The position numbers and the translations under genes were made by a program. Below, in pieces: positions 59,501 to 64,000 of a stretch of 64,000 nt of DNA. The notes under the pieces were generated by a model that was given only the letters and a program-made list of their open reading frames with translations, ran no database searches and was not told the DNA's origin. The DNA is from Devosia algicola. GTDB taxonomy: Bacteria > Pseudomonadota > Alphaproteobacteria > Rhizobiales > Devosiaceae. The stretch lies in the NCBI RefSeq assembly GCF_028816455.1, contig NZ_CP118246.1, positions 1,860,001-1,924,000 on the forward strand, in the 5' to 3' direction. Every line of letters starts with the position of its first letter. Position 1 is the first letter of the stretch.

Positions 59501-60829
59501 CTATTGGTTGGCGGCTTCGAAGTCCCGAAGGATAACGTTGCCGCGTTCAACGGCGGTATCAAGCGCTTCTTTGGCGGTCACCGATCCGGCCAGCATGGCT
59601 TCGAACTCCTGATCGATTACGTCGCGAACCTGAGTCAGATTGCCAAAGCGGATGCCTCTGGAATTGTCGGTTGGCGTGCCGCGTGTGATCTGCTTGATGG
59701 CAACGTCGGCGCCAGGGGTCTTGTCATAATAGCCCTCGGACTTGCCCAGATCATAGGCGGCATTGGTGATCGGCAGATAGCCGGTAAACTGGTGCCAGTC
59801 GGCCTGAACTTCTGGTCGTGACAAATAGCTGAAGAACTTGGCGGCACCCTTATATTCGTCGGCCGGACGGCCATTGAGCGTCCAGAGCGTTGCCCCACCG
59901 ATAATCGAATTTTTGGGCTCGGCAATGACATCGTCATAATAGGGGAGCGGCGCGAAACCGACCTCGAAGTCCGCCGAATTGGCAACAACCGCGGAGCGCG
60001 ATGCCGATGAGTTCATATACATCGCACACTCCTGGGTATAAAATTTCGGCGGTGCATCGTTACCACCAACAGGCCCGCCATATTCAAAAATGCCAGCGTC
60101 TGCCCACTTCTTGAGATTGTCCCAATGCTTGACCTGTACCTCGCCATTGAAGGTGAATTCAGTGCCGAGCCCTCCAAAACCGTTCTGCAGGGTGCCATAG
60201 GGCTGATCATGGATAGCCGACAGGTTTTCCAGCTGCACCCATGAAATCCAGCCGCTGGTAAAGCCACATTTGGCGGCACCTGAATCCATGATTTTCTTGG
60301 AAAAGTCTTCAACATCGGCCCAGGTCTTGGGTGCGACTTCGGGATCAAGACCGGCCTTTTTGAATACGTCCTTGTTATAATAAAGGATCGGGGTCGATGA
60401 ATTGAACGGCATCGACAGGATGTTCCCCTCGGAGTCGGAATAATAGCCCACGACCGGCGCCAGATACGCGCTCTTGTCAAAGGGCTCACCATTGTCGGCC
60501 ATCAATTTGTAGACTGGATAGACGGCGCCCTTTGCAGCCATCATGGTGCCGGTGCCAACTTCAAAAACCTGCACGATTGTCGGTTGTTCATTGGCACGAA
60601 ACGCGGCAATGGCAGCCGTCAGGGTTTCTGCATAACTGCCTTTATAAACGGGCACGACCTTGTAGTCGGACTGACTGGCATTGAAGCCTGCGGCGATTTC
60701 TTCAAGCTTGGCGCCGTTCTCTCCGCCCATGGCGTGCCACCAGGTCACCTCGGTCTGCGCCATCGCGGCGCTCGAGGTCAAGGCGGTCACCAAGGCAACC
60801 AGCCCCGCAGTGAATGTTGTTTTGATCAC
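59501..60829 (-). CDS. ugpB: sn-Glycerol-3-phosphate ABC importer substrate-binding protein
   Basis: Periplasmic SBP family 1 protein, 442 residues, starting at GTG with GGAGA upstream. A signal peptide ends at SSAAMAQ. Blocks such as VTWWHAMGGENGAKLEEIA and PTIVQVFEVGTGTMM, NILSMPFNSSTPILYYNKD and PLPYYDDV are diagnostic of UgpB. In the family the ugp operon belongs to the phosphate-starvation (Pho) regulon; I did not find a clear Pho box in the 200 bases upstream. Confidence 0.94.
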   Translation of the reverse strand: MIKTTFTAGLVALVTALTSSAAMAQTEVTWWHAMGGENGAKLEEIAAGFNASQSDYKVVPVYKGSYAETLTAAIAAFRANEQPTIVQVFEVGTGTMMAAKGAVYPVYKLMADNGEPFDKSAYLAPVVGYYSDSEGNILSMPFNSSTPILYYNKDVFKKAGLDPEVAPKTWADVEDFSKKIMDSGAAKCGFTSGWISWVQLENLSAIHDQPYGTLQNGFGGLGTEFTFNGEVQVKHWDNLKKWADAGIFEYGGPVGGNDAPPKFYTQECAMYMNSSASRSAVVANSADFEVGFAPLPYYDDVIAEPKNSIIGGATLWTLNGRPADEYKGAAKFFSYLSRPEVQADWHQFTGYLPITNAAYDLGKSEGYYDKTPGADVAIKQITRGTPTDNSRGIRFGNLTQVRDVIDQEFEAMLAGSVTAKEALDTAVERGNVILRDFEAANQ

Positions 60830-61039
60830 TGTATTTCTCCTATAACGATATGCGACGGTTCTCCCCCGTCGGCCTCACGATATGCGGGCAAATCGAGCCT
60901 AGCAATGGCGCATTTCGCGTTCATGGCCTTTTTGTATCTATTTGATGACTACTTGCGGGTTGAAACTAGCTTGAACAAACAGGCCCGCCGGTCCATCAAA
61001 AGTGCCGTTGCCGTCTGACAATTACCCTTAGGACTCGTG

Positions 61040-61711
61040 ATGAACCCATGGCGACAATTGGACGCAACCCAAATGCCCGGCAACGGCGGCGAACTGCGCT
61101 TGATGCAGCGTGCCAGCGAATTTTCCATCATGCTCGGCACGACCGAGTTGATGAACAGCCGACTTAGCGGTTCCGAAGAGGCCCTGGCGACCCTGCCCTG
61201 CGAGCGCTTAAAACAGCGTCGGCATCCGCATATTCTCATTGGCGGGCTAGGCATGGGCTTCACCCTTCGTGCTGCACAAGCGGCATTGCCACCCGACGCC
61301 GGCATAATTGTTGCCGAACTGGTGCCCGCCGTCATCGACTGGGCGCGCGGCCCCATGCAGCCGGTATTTGCCGATTGCCTTGACGATCCGCGCACCGAAC
61401 TCTGGCAGGGAGATGTTGGCCGCCTTATCGGGAAAAGTGCAGCGATGTTCGATGCCATCCTGCTCGATGTCGACAACGGCCCCGAAGGCCTGACCCGGCG
61501 TGCCAATGACGATATTTACGCCACCGCCGGCCTGCGCGCCGCCCACAAAGCATTGCGTCCCGGCGGCATCTTGTCCCTCTGGTCCTCAGCGCCCGATCAT
61601 ACCTTTACCAAACGGCTTGGCAATGCCGGCTTCAAGGTCGAGGAAATAAAAACGCGCGCCAACGGCAAGCGTGGCGCGCGTCATGTCATCTGGTTGGCCG
61701 AAAAGCTTTAG
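61040..61711 (+). CDS. SAM-dependent methyltransferase-fold, spermidine-synthase-like protein
   Basis: A 223-residue Rossmann-fold protein. The SAM loop is ILIGGLGMGFTLRAAQAAL, the acidic end of strand 2 is VAELVPAVIDWARG, and DAILLDVDNGPEGL holds the catalytic-region Asp of spermidine-synthase relatives. It lacks the N-terminal beta domain of true polyamine synthases, so the product is uncertain. ATG at 61040 follows AGGA by six bases; GTG at 61037 is possible. Its stop overlaps that of the DUF6481 gene by four bases. Confidence 0.8.
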   Translation: MNPWRQLDATQMPGNGGELRLMQRASEFSIMLGTTELMNSRLSGSEEALATLPCERLKQRRHPHILIGGLGMGFTLRAAQAALPPDAGIIVAELVPAVIDWARGPMQPVFADCLDDPRTELWQGDVGRLIGKSAAMFDAILLDVDNGPEGLTRRANDDIYATAGLRAAHKALRPGGILSLWSSAPDHTFTKRLGNAGFKVEEIKTRANGKRGARHVIWLAEKL

Positions 61712-62067
61712 CGTTTGCGGGCCTTGCGCGCGGCATAGCGCCGGTCACGCTCGGCCTTTTTCTCTTCTTCAGTGCGCGCTCTTTTTGCTTTCTCTTCAGC
61801 CTTGGCTGACGCATCCGCCGCTGCTGCCGCATCAGCCGCCGCTTTCGCTTCAGCTGCCTGACGCTCGGCCTTTTCCCGTTTTTCCTGCTCGCGCAATTGC
61901 TGCCGTTCGGCCCGCGCTGCTGCAAGAGCCTCGCGCTCGGCCCGCTTCGCAATCATTTCGGGATCATCCGGTTTCGGCGCGGCCTTGAATTTTTCCAGAA
62001 GCCGTTTCTTGGCTTCCAGTGCTGTCTGGCGGCGTTCGGAAAAGCCGGTGTCTCCGGGCTTCGTCAT
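61708..62067 (-). CDS. DUF6481 family protein, highly charged helical
   Basis: A 119-residue protein almost wholly made of charged residues and alanine, predicted as one long helix or coiled coil (KRAEREALAAARAERQQLRE, then KAERQAAEAKAAADAAAAAD) with a basic end RRYAARKARKR. The N-terminus MTKPGDTGFSERRQTALEAKK matches what I recall of DUF6481, common in Hyphomicrobiales. No function is known. Such composition suggests nucleic-acid or nucleoid contact, which is only a guess. Confidence 0.75.
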   Translation of the reverse strand: MTKPGDTGFSERRQTALEAKKRLLEKFKAAPKPDDPEMIAKRAEREALAAARAERQQLREQEKREKAERQAAEAKAAADAAAAADASAKAEEKAKRARTEEEKKAERDRRYAARKARKR

Positions 62068-62555
62068 ATAGTTTGTCCTTGTCGATCATGTGGTTTCCGG
62101 CCTCATGACACATTGGCCCGGGCCCGCAATGAAGTGCGGCCCGTCGCTGTATATGTCGTGTCATTGCCGTTCGGTGGGCCGACATAGCACCGTTAGCAGG
62201 TGAATTTCCATGCCAAAATTCGCCGCGCACGCGACAAAACCGTATGAATCGCCTCCGATGTGGCGCGCCACACCGTCCTTAAGCATACTGTTTTCCCTAC
62301 AGTCTCAATCAGACAAACCAATAATATTCGGCATTAAACTTGCCATTCAAGTGCAAAATTCGCGATAAACTGTAAAAATATCTATCCACAGGCAATAAGC
62401 TAAACGCAAACTGTCTAATTCATTTCTAAACTTTCAAAGTATACGCGTTATTTCGGCGAGTTTGTTGTTTTAACTTACGCTTAGGTCAACGGTTTGACTT
62501 ATCGGTATGACGCCGTTATGTTCAGCCCTTCCCAAATATATACAGGAACGACCTT
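62068..62555. other. Intergenic region upstream of the betaine-type importer
   Basis: About 490 bases without a supported gene. The right half is AT-rich (around 62330-62480) and ends with a sigma-70-like promoter at 62494-62522. The left half shows nothing I can name. Confidence 0.5.
62494..62522 (+). promoter_or_regulatory. Sigma-70-like promoter of the betaine-type importer
   Basis: TTGACT, a 17-base spacer and TATGTT, 34 bases before the start codon. The -35 box overlaps an inverted repeat GTCAA-N4-TTGAC (62485-62498), where a repressor or activator could bind. Confidence 0.55.
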
Positions 62556-63573
62556 ATGATATTCAGCTGGAAACGCGCAGCTATTGTCACGGCACTCTGC
62601 GTGACCATTCCCCTTAGTCTGCCTGTTCAGGCCCAAGACACCGCATGTGGCACCGATCGCAAGATTGATATCGCTGAGATGACATGGCCCTCGGCGGCCG
62701 CCTTGGCCCACATCCACGCAACCATTCTTGAAAAAGGCTTTGGTTGTAACGTCGAAATCGTCAGCGGCGACACCGTACCCACTTCTTCCTCCATGCTGTC
62801 GCGCGGCACGCCCGCCATTGCGCCAGAACTCTGGACCAGCTCGATCGAGGAACCCTGGGCAAAGGGCGTGGCTGACGGCAAGGTAGTCAAACTCGCAGAT
62901 GCCATCACCGACGGCACAGTCGAAGGTTGGTTCGTGCCCGCCTATGTGGTTGCCGATCATCCAGAGCCTTAAGAGCGTCGATGATGTCGTTGCCCGTCCG
63001 GACCTGTTTCCCGATCCGGAGGACACCTCAAAAGGACGCCTATATTCCTGCCCTCCCGGCTGGACATGTGAGATTGCAACCGAAGCAGAATACAAGGCCT
63101 ACGGTATGCAGGACACCTGGAACCTGTTTTCTCCCGGTTCGGGCGGTTCGCTTGATGCCTCGATCTCGCGTGCCTTCCTGCGCACCGAGCCCATCCTGTT
63201 CTACTATTGGGGACCAACCGCCATCTTGGGTAAGTATGACGCTGTTCAACTCGACATGGGCCCGGTCGACAAGGAAGGCTACGCCTGCAACACCAATGCC
63301 GACTGCGACAAGCCACCTGTCAAGACCGCTTACCCGTCTTCGCCCGCCATTATTGGCGCAGCAGCGTGGATTCCTGAAGAGGCTCCAAATGTTGCCGAAT
63401 ATCTTGGCAAGGCCGGCCTGAGCAATGCCGAAATCAGCAAGTTGTTGGTCTATGGCGATGAGAACCAGGCTGACGCCGAAGCAACGGCCGTAAACTTCCT
63501 CAAGACCGAACAGGACACCTGGACTAAATGGGTTTCGCCTGAGATTGCTGAAAAAGTCGAAGCCAGCCTCTAG
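62556..63573 (+). CDS. Glycine betaine/proline-type ABC importer substrate-binding protein, one frame lesion
   Basis: Periplasmic OpuAC-family protein, 338 residues after repair. A signal peptide ends at LPVQAQD. The mature start CGTDRKIDIAEMTWPSAAAL, the EIVSGDT loop and FYYWGPTAILGKYD, with aromatic residues that could cage a quaternary amine, fit the family. GAGCCT at 62964-62969 breaks the frame and creates a TAA; one base less gives ADHPELKSVDDVVARPDLF. A strong hairpin and the permease gene follow. Choline, betaine or proline betaine are all possible ligands. Confidence 0.9.
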
Positions 63574-63598
63574 TGGACTGCCATTACCGACAATCACG

Positions 63599-63622
63599 GC
63601 GGCCGGGTATATGCCCGGCCGC
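63599..63622 (+). terminator. Stem-loop between the binding-protein and permease genes
   Basis: GCGGCCGGG and CCCGGCCGC pair perfectly around TATATG, 26 bases after the stop. No T-run follows, so an mRNA-stabilising or attenuating role is more likely than full termination. Confidence 0.7.
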
Positions 63623-63648
63623 AATTGGTACGTCACGAGGACTAAACA

Positions 63649-64000
63649 ATGTTCCCTGAAATTATCGACACGCGCCCGCTGCGCAAATCCATTGACGAAG
63701 GCCTGAATTGGGTCGTCAGCAATTGGAGCCAGACGTTTGAGGCCATAGCCCATCCCTTGCTGGTCCTGCTCAACCTTATCCAGGGCCTGTTGATCGCCAC
63801 CCCCTGGTGGCTCATCATTGCCATTTTGTGCGCCATTGCCTGGCTCGCCACGCGAAGCTGGAAATTCCCGCTGTTGGTAGCTGGAGCCATGTTCTTTCTT
63901 GGATTAATGGATCTGTGGGAAGATTCCATGATCACAATGGCGCTCATGATCGCAGCCACGCTGACCACAATCGTCATCGCTATTCCGGTCGGAGTTTTCA
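63649..64000 (+). CDS. Glycine betaine/proline-type ABC importer permease, N-terminal part
   Basis: Only 117 residues are inside the window. The N-terminus MFPEIIDTRPLRKSIDEGLN and NWSQTFEAIAHPLLVLLNLI followed by hydrophobic helices (WWLIIAILCAIAWLA, FPLLVAGAMFFLGLMDLW) is the ProW/OpuAB pattern. The second helix group with MITMALMIAATLTTIVIAIPVGV begins the ABC permease domain. GAGG lies ten bases before the ATG. It continues past the window edge. Confidence 0.88.
   Translation, partial: MFPEIIDTRPLRKSIDEGLNWVVSNWSQTFEAIAHPLLVLLNLIQGLLIATPWWLIIAILCAIAWLATRSWKFPLLVAGAMFFLGLMDLWEDSMITMALMIAATLTTIVIAIPVGVF

Overview
The window looks like a chromosomal segment of an alphaproteobacterium of the order Hyphomicrobiales, probably Devosia-like (inference). 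The grounds are a CpdR response regulator, GapR (DUF2312), the DUF1036-pyk-rpmJ neighbourhood, a split PntAA/PntAB/PntB transhydrogenase, a tiny aa3-type oxidase subunit IV, HisN, and a FadE with a membrane anchor. The content is almost all housekeeping and nutrient uptake. I see no insertion sequence, prophage, CRISPR array or defence island.

Layout. 1-1562: partial hydrolase, DsbA-type oxidoreductase, SlyX, VOC protein. 1590-6949 (minus): transhydrogenase operon pntAA-pntAB-pntB, oxidase subunit IV, oligopeptidase F. 7143-12313: sigma-54 response regulator and two secreted cell-wall proteins. 12464-17191: dxs, gapR, DUF1036 protein, pyruvate kinase, ribosomal protein L36. 17370-22939 (minus): peptide ABC importer oppABCDF. 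23170-31502: fatty-acid beta-oxidation, with fadE-fadJ-thiolase-small membrane protein on the minus strand divergent from fadD-merR; two matching 16-bp sites in the shared promoter region are candidate MerR operators. 31506-41645: UVR-motif protein, large M16 peptidase, GntR regulator, acetyltransferase, HerA/FtsK-like ATPase, aldose epimerase, HrpB helicase, MsrB. 41720-46118: PACE-type transporter, two tRNA-Val genes, cpdR, N-formylglutamate amidohydrolase, hisN, lysophospholipase-like hydrolase. 46172-47379: small heat-shock gene with a likely RpoH promoter and ROSE-type thermometer, then dps. 47932-54089: glutamate synthase gltB-gltD. 54129-56564: SGNH hydrolase and lytic transglycosylase. 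56633-60829 (minus): glycerol-3-phosphate importer ugpBAEC. 61040-64000: SAM-dependent spermidine-synthase-like protein, DUF6481 protein, and the start of a glycine-betaine-type ABC importer cut by the window end.

The most striking signal is not a gene. Twenty-one apparent one-base insertions break 16 protein genes (including dxs, gltB, gltD, pntAA and rpmJ) and both tRNA-Val genes. All sit at sites whose restored sequence is 5'-GAGCT-3' (or AGCTC on the other strand). In 19 cases GAGCT reads GAGCCT; rpmJ reads GAGTCT and fadJ reads GATGCT. Restoring GAGCT repairs every frame, often to family-consensus residues, and restores the canonical TAGCTC of tRNA D-arms. I interpret this as a systematic consensus error at a modified GAGCT site, not gene decay or recoding. 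One further frame break, in the sigma-54 regulator, lies in a run of eight C and looks like a homopolymer error. Broken genes are annotated here as single CDSs spanning the lesion.
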